From: Pseudisothecium myosuroides
Lineage: Eukaryota > Streptophyta > Bryopsida > Hypnales > Lembophyllaceae
DNA: 64,000 bases
Direction: 5' to 3'
Assembly: GCA_951799445.1 (NCBI GenBank)
Contig: OX637295.1
Location: 6,510,001-6,574,000, forward strand
Position 1 is the stretch's first letter. Each line of letters opens with the position of its first letter. Position numbers and translations under genes: made by a program. A model generated the notes under the pieces. It saw nothing but the letters and a program-made list of their open reading frames with translations. It ran no database searches and was not told the DNA's origin. Of the stretch, positions 48,095-59,321 are shown one piece after another.

Positions 48095-49924
48095 ATAAAT
48101 AAATAACTATATAGAGATTCTAATTTTAAGAAAATTTATTTTGAAATTGTGTTGGAAGAGACGGGGGGGGATAAAAAAAACTAAAGTTGATAAAAAGGTA
48201 TACTCACCCAAAAGCACTACTGCTAATTTTGCACCACCTCTATTTGGCCCTCAACTGATCACCTTCAATTATCCATTTCACCACTAGTTCTCAATAGCCA
48301 ACAAATGGAATTGAAGAATTTCCTACTGCAAAAAGGATTTAGTGATATAAATAGTTTTTTCATGCTTTCAACTTTGATTATTCATAGAATATTATATGGG
48401 TTTCAAAAATTATAAAACATTATAGGCTAGTTTTTTCTTGAGGATGCTAACATCTTCATAAAAAAAAATCAATATTTGTACTACTTGCGTAGTAAAGACA
48501 AAGAAAGTGGTGTTTTTTGGTGCTTCATCTTAATTTAAAGATGGGATTAAAACACGTCAATCCAAATAGTAGGAATGTTCTACCAAACAAACTAAACACA
48601 ATGTACATTGTATTTACAAAATTGCAAAATTGCAAAATTTGAATTCAAAAGCAATTACACTATACAACTACATTGTGTTTCTATAAAGGTGATCTAATTG
48701 CCCACAAAACAAGATACTCCATAATTTTCACATCACTAATCCTTTGGAATGAATAAAAAGCCTCCCATATGTACAAAAAACTTCCCATATACACAAAAAT
48801 ATATCATATAAGGGAAATTTTGACCTCAAGCAATTTAAGCTTAAGGTGGCACAAACTTTGCTTTTAGGAATCTATTGAAATAAAAATAATATTTCAGAAA
48901 AACTTACTTGTTCTTTCTTCATCAAAAAAAGACACAAAAAAAATTCACTAAAATTAAGATTATTGGGAGCATGTCTAAACTTTCATTTATTTTCTAAAGA
49001 GACAATGTACCTTTACAAGTTAAGAACACATTATGTATTAAACCAATTTCAACTTAAAGGTCTCTATTAGAGTTTTTACAATCAAACTCATGTTTCATAA
49101 ATAGTCTCTTCAAAGTAATGATTTTAAAGTGCAATCCTTGATTGTAGAAAGGTTATCTCACTAGAAGAAATCAACATTTGCCTCAACAAAATCTACATGA
49201 CGTGTTTGTTGAGGCAAACGCAAAATCTGTGTTGAAAAAGGCAAAAAAACGCAGATTTTGCGTATACTTCAACAAACACGTCATGTAGATCTTTAGTCAA
49301 ACACCATATGTAGCTTTGAGCAATACTTCTTGTCATCTATTCTATAAAAGTACATTTTAGTCCTCAACCATTTAGAATAAGTTGTTAAGACTACGGTGAT
49401 TTGTTCTATTAGTGAACAGAAAAAATTAGGGTCACCTAGACAATTAGTATTGCTCTAAATTTATATTTTTGTTGAAATTGGTATATAATAGTAATATTTT
49501 CAACATACACCAATTCAAAACAATGTGCCTTTGGAAAATTAGTCACACGGATTATTATTGCAAATCAATATAGTGAATTACTAGCACAAGGTATCTTACA
49601 CTAGCCCTCATAAATGAAAAGTGATAAGGGTTCAAAATGGATGATAAAAAGATATGGAATCCTACATATCATAAAATGAATAAGGCTTTATGGTCATCTA
49701 GATTTTGCATCGAGACAACCTCAAAGGGTTCTTTCGCAAAATCTTTACGATGACCAAGCCATGATAATAGAGGTTGTCTTACATGAGTGTCTATTTGGCA
49801 AGTTTGTATAGGTGTGCAGGAAGTATCATTAGCCTTGGAATTCCAAGGCCTATTCAATTGCTCAAAATAGAGACAATTTTTGCTCTACGCACTCACAACT
49901 CTATTTTCCATTCCAACAAAGTTG
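48095..49924. other. Intergenic, no gene recognised, contains a strong foldback
   Basis: AT-rich sequence with no coding signal. The 100-bp foldback at 49191-49290 is listed separately. Confidence 0.45.
49191..49290. repeat. Strong 100-bp foldback (43-bp arms, about 39 paired)
   Basis: The arm 49191-49233 starts ATCTACATGACGTGTTTGTT. The arm 49248-49290 is its inverse with about four mismatches, around a 14-base loop. The asymmetry of mismatches and the length would suit a young miRNA-like hairpin or a foldback MITE. No TA or TTAA flanks were recognised. Confidence 0.75.
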
Positions 49925-50552
49925 ATTGTTAGTCTTTAATGTTCTTTACTACTAGAAATGTTGGTTTATTACTGTAAATGCAATTTTACTATTGGAATAG
50001 GGTTTTTATTGTTGAATTGTTGTCTTATTGTAGAAAATGCATTGCTGTCGCAATTATTGCAATTTTATTACAATAAATAAATTTTTATTGAAGTATTTAT
50101 TGTAATAAATGAATTTTTATTTTTATTTTTACATTTTTCAATTGCTAATTCCATTGTAAAAACACACTAAAATAATTGCATTGTCAGATAATTAGTATTT
50201 TCCACAATTACTATTGATTAAAGCTTTAAGTATAAATTTTGTATTCTTCTTGATTACAAGTTTTATCCTCTATTTCTTAGCATCTTAGCTATTGAAATTT
50301 TATTAGGAGGTGAAAAGAAAAGAGAGAGGGAGGAGAAAAAAATGAATAAACAAGAAGAGCAAGCAACTATGCTACGAATTCCTAAATAAGATACTATTCA
50401 AACTTCATTATACTAGCTATAGTGGATGCAAAGCTTCCTCCCCTCGATTAGAGTCAATATCCATTTTTTCTAAAATTTCATTAAAAAAATCAGCCCCCAA
50501 TGGACTGGTCTAAATTTACTTTACACTATTGGAGGTGACCCATAGATGACAA

Positions 50553-51879
50553 TAAGGTAGTTTACTCTAAAAGCCTCTTCAAATCGACCCTATATTTAAG
50601 TCTGAAATGGATATTAGGTGGTCTTTAACCCCTAAAGGCCCAAGGCATTTTCTGGCTCCGAAACCATTGAAAACTGCCATTTCTGCTGCAATCACTCCCT
50701 AAACCAATTTTTTTATTTATTTCAGAATCTAACCATAGGATCTTGTACTTCACTTGTCTCAAATCATGTGGTAAAAATTTCATGAAGTTTGGCCATACGG
50801 ATTGGAAGATATGAGCATTTGAAGTTGGAAAAAGAAGTTTTTTTGAACTCTGGATTGCAATTTCAGATGACTTTGACGGCCATTTGTGGATTTTTTTTGC
50901 ACTACACACCACAAAGTTAAATTTTTTATGTTGAACATTTGAGTTGAGAGTCGGGGAAAAAAATTTCAGAATGTCAAAACTTGATTTTCACATATAAAAA
51001 AATTGTTGAGTAGAAATAGGTCCAAAATTGAACAAAACACTAAATCTTCAATAGCTCTTAGATGGAATTAAAAAACCATAATCCCAACGGTGGAATTGTT
51101 CTTGCAAACAAACTTAACCTTTTCAAAAAAAAAGATTTGAAAAAATTCGAAAATTGCATTCAAAAATGAATTTTATAAGTTGTTTTTTGAAGAAGACGCT
51201 TAGATTGCCTGAAAACCAAGATTGTCCATAACTTTCTCATTCTGAGTCCAATTAGAATGAATCAAAGCTTCAAATATAGACAAAAACATGATCTTTGAGA
51301 AAAAATATCAAAAAAAAAAATTCAATTTTTTAAAGTTTTTTTTTCTGCCCGGCGAATTGCTTTTTTGACTTCGGGCGGCATAACTTTTTTTCCCGGGCAC
51401 CGATTGAAAAAAATTATATTTTTGGAAAGCTAATGTAATTTCCTATCTTCAAAAAAAGTTTCAAAAAATCAGGTCGAAATTTCAGGTCGTTAGAGCCTGC
51501 CCGAAATCCCAAGTGTCCCCCGAGGGGACTTTGGGCCTTTCGGGGTTAAACGGACCTCTCAAGCCATTGAGAAAATCAAGAGAAAAGCATTATCTATTGT
51601 AAGAGCCAATCATTGGCCTTCATTTACTCAAATCACTTTAGAAGTTGCAAGTAGTCAGATTTTGGAAGGCCTAGGGTCACAAATAGGTGCCTACAACAAT
51701 TTTTTTGAAAATTCATAAGTAATTCAAAAATGATTCAAAAAAATATGAAACCACTTGTGTTACGTACCGCATCCATTTTTCTTTCTCTGAAAAATGATCC
51801 AAAAATATTTCTATTTACGGAAACCTGTGGAAAAGGCAAACCAGCCCTTAAGTGGTCGCTTTTAGAGCATATTACCTTA
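50553..51879 (+). mobile_element. AGGTAGGAGG-family MITE, copy 5, carrying a nested TTAA element
   Basis: TAAGGTAGTTTACTC at the left and ATATTACCTTA at the right. The left-hand paralog near 3830 reads GATGACAATATTGTCTC where this copy has GATGACAATA-element-TATTGGCTC, an empty site showing a TA duplication. The 925-bp element at 50625-51549 is nested about 70 bp from the left end. Confidence 0.8.
50625..51549. mobile_element. TTAA element 6 (925-bp family), nested in a MITE
   Basis: Left end TTAACCCCTAAAGGCCCAAG, right end TTTGGGCCTTTCGGGGTTAA. Near-identical to 42856-43779. Confidence 0.92.
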
Positions 51880-51949
51880 TTGGCTCTTGGTCAAAGCTAT
51901 TGACCAAGACTGTGACCAAGAAAATTATTCAGACTGCTCTTGGTTTCTA

Positions 51950-52364
51950 CTAAGATAGGAGGCTGTAAAACAGAGCGGGCATTAAGTATGGACCCTATAA
52001 ATGATTGTGAAATGGACATGAGTTGGTTCTGAAATTGACTAGTACAGTCATTGAATGAATCAAGGAAAAAAGACTTATTAATTGCAAGAGCCAATCATTC
52101 TCTTTGCTTTCCCCATTTTTATTTAGAATTGCAAGTGAATCGTTCATGAAAGACCTAGGGTCACAAATAGGGACCTACGACCCAACTCGTTTGAAAATTC
52201 ATAAGTAATTCAATAATGCTCGGAAAAATACGAAACCACTTGAGTTAGATTCCTCATCAATTTCTCTATGTCTGAAAAATGAGCTAAAAATATTTTCGTC
52301 AAAAGAAATACATGAAAAAGGCAGACCAGCCCTTAGATGCTCCATTTCTGAGCCTCCTACCTTA
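51950..52364 (+). mobile_element. AGGTAGGAGG-family MITE, copy 6 (full length)
   Basis: TAAGATAGGAGGCTG at the left and GAGCCTCCTACCTTA at the right. About 415 bp, the inverse of the copy at 25079-25492. No ORF of note. Confidence 0.85.
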
Positions 52365-52796
52365 CACTGCAAAGAGGCCCTTACTCATTCCCTCGAGAGA
52401 ATCAAGAAAGCTTCCAAGATGTAGTTGGATGTGGCTAGGTTTTGGAGAGGAATAATTTCTCGATTTGATAGTCTTTTGTGCAAATGTGCCCTTAACTTTG
52501 GGTATGTTTGATTGAGATTTGAGAAGTCAGTCATAGTATCCAGAATATTGAAATACGAAATTTATCATTATTTAAAGAATTATCCAATTAGTTTGTCTAT
52601 TATATGTGTTGGCATTGCCAGATAACATTCAGTTGTATAGGACACAGGATGTGACCACCATTCATGATCTTTAATTAAACAGTCCTTAATGATGCAGTAT
52701 TTTTTTTGGAAAGAAGGTGTCAATTAAAAGGCAAAAACAAGGAAAACAATCAATCCGCCTCACGAGGCTGGTTAAGCCTGGTAGGCAGGCTAAAGG

Positions 52797-53056
52797 TTAA
52801 CTCCTAAAGGACCAACATGCTTTTTTTGGTAACATATAAATTTTGAGCAGGTACATGTGATTGGAGATTTGCATATTTTGGGCTGAAATTTTATAGAAGG
52901 TGGGGATGAGGAATATCTTTCATATGCACCAAATTTCATGACATTTGAAAATACGAGTCAAAAGTTATGGCCTAATATGTTGTTTGTTTCTCAACTCGGG
53001 CAATCCAAGCAAATCAGAAAAAATCACTTTTTTCAAAAATAAAAATTTGAAATTGG

Positions 53057-53125
<69 letters not shown>

Positions 53126-53788
53126 ATATATACGTGGAAAGCTTTGAATCATTTCATTTTGATCAATGAGTCAAACGTTATGAGGATTTTTAGTTTGCGG
53201 GTAGTTATAGATTGTCTACTCTAAAATAAACTTTGAAGTCATTTATTTCACTCAATTTTCAATATTTTTCAAACAAAAAATAAAATTGTAGGATGTAGAT
53301 TTTTTATTACAACATTACAACCATTGGGATTGGCATTTTTCAATTCCATAATTAACTTCTTAACAATTTAGTGTTTTGAACCATTCTCTACTTCTTTCTA
53401 CTTACTAATTTTTCCCTATATGTTGTACAATTCCAAATAATCTAAAAAATTTCAAGCGGTCAGCCAACATTCCCTAAAGAATGAATCCAAAGAAGCACAA
53501 CCATTTTGGAAACTTTTTCATAATAATCCGACCTTGTAAAGTGCAACTACCCGGTTTTTCGCAAGGCCAAAAAAAGAACTTTTGCCACTTCAAATGCTAA
53601 TATCTTTTAATCTACATGATGGAAATTTCTGAAATTTTTTCCACATATTCTCAAACCAGAGTACTACAAGATCCTACGGTTACATGTGTCCAAAACTGAT
53701 ATTTTTTCAAAAATTTGGTACTTGTACTTAAAATGGCATTTTTGGAGCATTTTTGGTGAGAACATAGTCAAGGAACTTTAGGGGTTAT
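52797..53788. mobile_element. TTAA element 7
   Basis: Left end TTAACTCCTAAAGGACCAAC, right end GGAACTTTAGGGGTTAT (TTAA mutated). Same family as 39434-40363, but about 60 bp longer because of an ATT microsatellite inside. Confidence 0.82.
53058..53122 (+). repeat. (TTA)n microsatellite
   Basis: About 21 uninterrupted TTA units within TTAA element 7, absent from the related element at 39434-40363. Confidence 0.95.
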
Positions 53789-54106
53789 TGATGCAGTACT
53801 GATAATTCTAAAAAAAATTCATAGTTTTTGTTTTTTTTATTTTTTTTATTTTTTTGAACATGGACAATTTCCACTAAAGAGGGAAACAGTAGAAGGCACA
53901 GCCTTCGGCATAATTTTGAACTTTGAGTAGTCATCAAAATTACATATTCTATTAGTAGATTTTCAAATTTGAAATGAATGGATTAAAATTAAAAACTAAA
54001 AAAAATCTGAAATATTTTAATTTTTCATTTCACTTGACATTCCTTTTTCATACTTCAAGACATTGTTCCCTATTATTTTTCTTTCCCTATGGAACAACTA
54101 CTCAGT

Positions 54107-54330
54107 ATAACTCTTGTCAAACTTGATCAGATGTAACTTTTGTCAAACTTTCTCAGTCACATGTAGCTTTTCTATTGAACTTTCTCAGATGCATCTTTTA
54201 TCAAACTTTCTCAGTCACATGTACAGTAGCTTTTTTTTATTGAACTTTCTCAGATGCATCTTTTGTCAAACTTTCTCAAATGTACTTAGCTTTGTCAAAT
54301 TTTCTCACATTCAACTTCTGTCAATTCAAT
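54107..54330 (+). repeat. Irregular tandem repeats of a CTTTTGTCAAACTTTCTCAGATGC type
   Basis: Successive variants of TTGTCAAACTTTCTCA and AGATGCATCTTTT repeat about seven times. The same pattern occurs in the left duplication copy near 6355-6390 and 6870-6950. Open frames here are a by-product of the repeats. Confidence 0.65.
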
Positions 54331-54722
54331 TCAAAGTCCAAGTCAGTCCTCCCTCTTCTTCGAAGCTTCTCCTGGCCAGTGGCAGTGCCGTGACCAGGTT
54401 GTAACTTTTTTCTTTCTTTCTTTTTGCAATTCAAACTCGTTTTGATTCACGACAAAAATATAAAAAAATAAAGAAAATGAAGTGAAATGAAACCCTCCAC
54501 ACAGGCTGGGGCAACAGAGGCAAGTGTAAGGAAAAGTGTAAGGAAAAGAGTCTCGTTTCTCAGTCCCCCACCATAGTCACAAGTTTGACAGGCTCTGCAA
54601 ATCTGATAAGGAAGAATATGCAGGATGTCCCTCGGCCGCCCACCCGCCCCGTCTGTTGAAACCAGTTTCAGGGGTTCAGCGCGTGTTCAGTTTTGGGCAA
54701 GTCACAAGAACTGGTTGCCACA

Positions 54723-54771
54723 TCCCACCATTGGTCCACCATTGGTCCACCATTGGTCCACCATTGGTCAT
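54723..54771 (+). repeat. CCACCATTGGT minisatellite
   Basis: Four tandem copies of an 11-bp unit. The left duplication copy has only one comparable unit near 7276. Confidence 0.85.
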
Positions 54772-55117
54772 CCATCGGTCCATCAGTCCACTGGGTCCAC
54801 GGTCCCAAGCCGGGAAGTGATAAGCACGAGTATTGGGTATGGGTTTCCTCTGCTCAGTCCATGCCTCTCAACTCAGGGCCCAACGTCTGCAATTACAAGC
54901 ACCTATCAGAGGGTCAAATTTATCATTTTGTAGTACTTGGAGTATGAATAACTCCAAGGTTGGACCATGCCTCTGTCCAGTCAGATATTTCCTCATTGAG
55001 TTGGATTATCAAATGGCAAAATCCTCCGTTTCATAACATTCAGTAGCATGTGTTGATGTTGCCTTGGTTCTACAGTGATGGTGTGCCTCTACATCTTCCA
55101 CTTGTCTAATTCATCAG

Positions 55118-55759
55118 TAAGGTAGGAGGCTGTAAATGCAACCCTCTCCTTCAAACCGTCCCTATATTTAGCTGTAGAATGGATTGGTGGTGATCCTTAA
55201 CCCTTGAACGACGCGGAGAATGTTTGACGTCCGATGAATGACAGAGCATCTTTGCATGTGGACAGAAGTGCAACTATTCATCTTCGGAATTTTGTTGTGA
55301 AAAGGGAAGGTCTTTTACAATAGGTCAATTTTCAATGAGTGGTTTTTCATTTTGTTAAGGCAATGAATCACACGGTAATGGAAAGGGAGGATTTCGAGGG
55401 TCACCCCTTCGTCCTCTAAGAGTTAAATGGACCACTTTTGCTATTGAATGAATCAAGAAAAAATTATTTTTTATATTGTGAGAGCCAATCATTGGCCTTG
55501 ATTTCCTAAAATCACTTTCAAAATTGCAAGGGGACGGATTTTGGGAGACCTAGTGTCACAAATAGGTACCTACTACTGAAATCTTTGAAAATTCACAACT
55601 ATTTCAAAAATGCTTCAAAAAAATATGAAACCACTTGTGTTACATTCCGCATCTACTGTTCTTTCTCTGAAAAATGAGCTAAAAATATTTTGATTCATGT
55701 GCACCTATGAAAAAGGCGGATCAGCCCTTAAAGGGTCGCTTTTTGAGCCTACTACCTTA
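55118..55759 (+). mobile_element. AGGTAGGAGG-family MITE, copy 7, carrying a nested TTAA element
   Basis: TAAGGTAGGAGGCTG at the left and GAGCCTACTACCTTA at the right. Interior as in the other copies, with a nested 230-bp element at 55197-55426. Confidence 0.82.
55197..55426. mobile_element. TTAA element 8 (230-bp family), nested in a MITE
   Basis: Left end TTAACCCTTGAACGACGCGG, right end CGTCCTCTAAGAGTTAA. The inverse-oriented relative is at 40382-40616. Confidence 0.75.
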
Positions 55760-57932
55760 GCTATTGATGAAGCATTGTTGGGATGTGGAATATACCACAC
55801 CATCGCTGTAAAGCTATTGAATGTTATGTTACTTCTACATATATACTGTAATCAAACCCTAGATAATCTACTTTAGGTGGAACTTGTCTCCTCAAAATTT
55901 CATCTTAACTCCTATAAATACTCAAGGCCTTCTTTTACACTTCTTTGGACATATCTTAATACTTTAGTTGTTAGTTTTGTTGAGAAATTTGAAAGTTGTT
56001 TGAATGAGTTGTTCATCATCAAGAATATCGACTTGCGTTTATCATTCAAGGGATGAGCTAAGGTAGACTGATATCTTTGGGGTTCATTGACAAAATAGGA
56101 AATGTGTTTGCAAGTGTAGAGTAAACCTTTTGTTACTCGTTTGTTGAAATTTCAACTTTTGACAACTACCAAAGATTTTTCCTTTGACTATTTTATTTTA
56201 AAATCAAATTCAAAACAAGGTGCCCATCACTGTGGTCATCCACCATACGATTATCCTTTTCATGTACAAACATGTAGAATGTTCTTTCTACATGAACTTT
56301 GAAAATAAGTAGACTCTTTTTGTACTCTGCATCTTCTCACGACTAAAGAGAGCCTCTTGCCTTCTTTTTTCTTTTTTCTTTTTGGTAGCAATATGGCCTA
56401 CAAGAGAATCAATGTCTGGCATACCCTCCAATGTAAAGGAAAATAAGTGGGCCTTTTGCCTAAACAGAACCCCTTCCTCCTGCCCCTTTTGCCTTGTCGT
56501 TCTAACATGTTACAAAAGAAATATCACACGTCTACTGAAATACAGTACAGTGGGCTACCCAAAAGATACGTGTACATATATGATATTCGGCTTATCAACC
56601 CAATTGGCATGGGACCCTACTTATCTCAAGAACTACTATCATAAGGCGTGGTCCAATTACACAATTTAAGAGCAGTTCCATCACTAGCAGAATGTCACAC
56701 CTTGACAGTTGCTGCGTCACATGGAATCAATGTTTTATTTCAATGCACCAATTTTTGACCAATTGGCTACAGCCAGAAGATGTTACCTCTTTTTTGTTCA
56801 AGAATTTTTCATTTTTTTCTGGTCAAAAACAGTCAAATTATAGTTGTCTGTCAAGACCAACAACCAAATTCTACCGAGGTATCACCTAGTTTTGATAAAG
56901 CTATCACCCCAGTATCACATGAGTATTGAAGAAACAGCTGGCTACACCTCTCAAATGATTTAAAAAAAACACTAAAAACTGCATGAAATGTTCCAATGAG
57001 TAGTACGGTAGTACTGTACTGTCGGAAAAGGCTGCGTCTGTTGAATTTTTGCTGTCTGCAGCTCCTCACATGGATTGGCAATGTAACGTCAATGCAAAAA
57101 TTTCTTCATAATGAGCTCACATGCATGTTCCTGGCCCAAAGCTGGTGGAGACAGCCACGGACCTGGTTTTCATGATTCTCGTGTGGAACTGGAGCCAGAC
57201 AAGAGTCGTCCTCACGAGGCCGGCTTGTTCAGTAAGATAGAGTCAGTTTTCATCACATCAAAGACGGAAGTGCAGAAACCGACTTCAAACTCAACTGTGG
57301 TGCAGAACTGAAAGGGGGTGGCAAGGCTGTGGCAGGACAGGACAGGACAGGACAAGACGTGAGGGGCATGACTAAGTTATAAAGGAAAGTGAGTTAACGC
57401 AGGGGCAAACTGACAAACCTCTGCTGTGCCAGTTGAAATTAGAAACTCGGGCTGACATAAATTTAAGGTTTGGGACTACAGAAGAGAACGCGCGCCGGTG
57501 CAGGCGCATTCTGCATAGGAGCAAGCCCAACACAGGGTTGTTTTTTTAGGCCTCATGAGGCCAGACTCGAATGTCGTGGCACATGCACAGTGGTGTATAT
57601 CTGGAGGGAACGTCCTCCATTTCTTGCATGGTGCACTGTCAGAATGAAAAAAAAATGCTGAGCCCAAGGGTGAGCTCTTCAGCGAGCTCCCATGCAAAAC
57701 GCGCATGCATCAGCGCGTTCTCATATGTTAAGAGTTGAGGGAACTCAATGGGAACAGAATGGGAACTCCAGAATCGGTCACCCCTATCGATTCAGTGGCA
57801 GAATTGACCACATTCTTCCTTGGAGTACATTCTGCTTCCCCAAAATGCTCTGAGATGGGCCGAGCCAGCCACGGCTCTTATCATCCACAAAGCGTACATT
57901 CGCAAGTAACCAGTTGGAACCAAAAGTTGCAA
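55760..57932. other. Intergenic, no gene recognised
   Basis: Somewhat GC-richer between 57080 and 57760, with a GGACA-type microsatellite near 57333-57355, but no domain or convincing splice-bounded ORF. Short ORFs of 60-107 codons overlap on both strands. Confidence 0.45.
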
Positions 57933-59321
57933 TTAACCCCTAAATGCCCAAGGCAACCAAGTTTTGGAGTCCACAAAAGTTTGAAGTTTAATAAAATCTT
58001 ACCAAGTTACTCCTTTTTGGTACTATTTTTAGTAATTTTTTGGACAAACTGTTTTTGAAATCTAGTTTTAGCATCAAAAATCTGATTTTGAAAATGAATG
58101 ATTATGATTCTTCTATTCAAGATTTTGTATAAGGATATCCATTACAAATCTTGATTTTCTAGTGGTGAGGGCTCTTGGAAACAAGCCTCAAATACATTAG
58201 AACTTGGAGAAAAAAATCACATTAGAAATTCATTTAAAAAATTGTAGAGTAGATTTTGAGAAGTTTTAAATTGATTGGAGTTATGCATGTTATGCCCTTT
58301 AACCCATAAGGACCCAAGTGACCATTTTCTGGTCGCTGTCCTTGTTTTTTGAGCTTCTCTTCTCATGTTTTGAGTTTTTTGAAAAATAAGATTTATTTAT
58401 AAAAAATAGACTTTGTTACAAAACCAATGGCAGTGGTTTCATCAAATTTCAAGTTAAACTCCGCCTTGTGGAATTTTTCAAAGTTTAGCAGTGTAGTCTA
58501 GTTTACAACTCGTTCTTTTGTGTTCAGTTTGGGCATGCCAGCCAACCAATGAGCTTCTTGCCCACCTCGTAAAGGTCAGATCCACCTTGAAAAGGTCAAA
58601 TCCAAGGAGCTCAAGGAGAAGACAAGTGTCCCATTCTTTTTTCTCTTGCAAACACTACTCAAATTTCAGTGACCACCGTGCACTGCAAGCTTCACCATGA
58701 ATTGTGAAATTCTTGAAATGTTATGAAATTTTACATGTACATTTTCAACTCTCTTATCTTTCACTGAGCACAAAAAGGCATCATTTTGAAATATTCACAC
58801 AAAGATATACTCCTTCAAAATGAGCTGCCCTGTATTTCCATTGACTCAAATAAAACTTCAAAATTAAATATCTCCTGAACCATGCGGTCAAATAATCTGA
58901 TTTTTTTTGAGATGCTCACTCTCAATGTTAAATTCAAGATCCTATGATTACATTATATCCGATCTCAAAAAAATGGATCAAAAAATTGCTCAAGTTGTTG
59001 GCAGTTTTGGCCCATTTTGAAAGAACACCCCCCTTGGGTTAACCTCATATTTTTAGGTGACCTCATTTTTACATGTGAGAAGAGGATTGAAAGACTTCAA
59101 ATCACTTTGTAACACACTCATGAGCAAAAATTATAATCTTTCAATCCATAATAGATATTGTTGTGTTTTCTTTTTCCATGTGATCTCTAAAATGTTTAGT
59201 TTAAATTTGTACGATTACAATTCAAATTTTCTTTATAAAATACATCAGAATGTTGGATTTTTGTTCAATTTAGAGCAAAATTTTAAAAGCTTAAAAAAAG
59301 CTTTGGGCATTTAGGGGCTAA
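57933..59321. mobile_element. TTAA element 9, interrupted by element 10
   Basis: Left end TTAACCCCTAAATGCCCAAG, right end TTTGGGCATTTAGGGGCTAA. The outer parts match the 623-bp element at 35971-36593, which lacks the insertion and so gives its empty site (CCTTTAACCTC). Confidence 0.85.
58299..59042. mobile_element. TTAA element 10, nested in element 9
   Basis: It starts TTAACCCATAAGGACCCAAG and ends CCCCCCTTGGGTTAA. Comparison with 36311-36316 in the uninterrupted relative shows insertion at TTAA with duplication of TTAA. Confidence 0.88.

Larger units (their letters stand above)
49925..54730 (+). repeat. Segmental duplication, right copy, second part
   Basis: Collinear with about 2540-7290 once the MITEs and TTAA elements between 50553 and 53788 are removed. 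It lacks the Stowaway element (2582) and the GGTGAATGCAAG element (4389), providing empty sites for both. Confidence 0.8.

Noticed and set aside
50625..50912. 95-codon minus-strand frame also seen in the copy at 42923 and, altered, at 38255
   Set aside because: It recurs because the 925-bp element recurs. It is frame-disrupted in the copies, with no recognisable domain, so not evidence of a transposase.
54114..54404. 96-codon frame with repeated CQTFSxxL-like units
   Set aside because: Produced by irregular DNA tandem repeats; not open in the paralogous segment near 6870.
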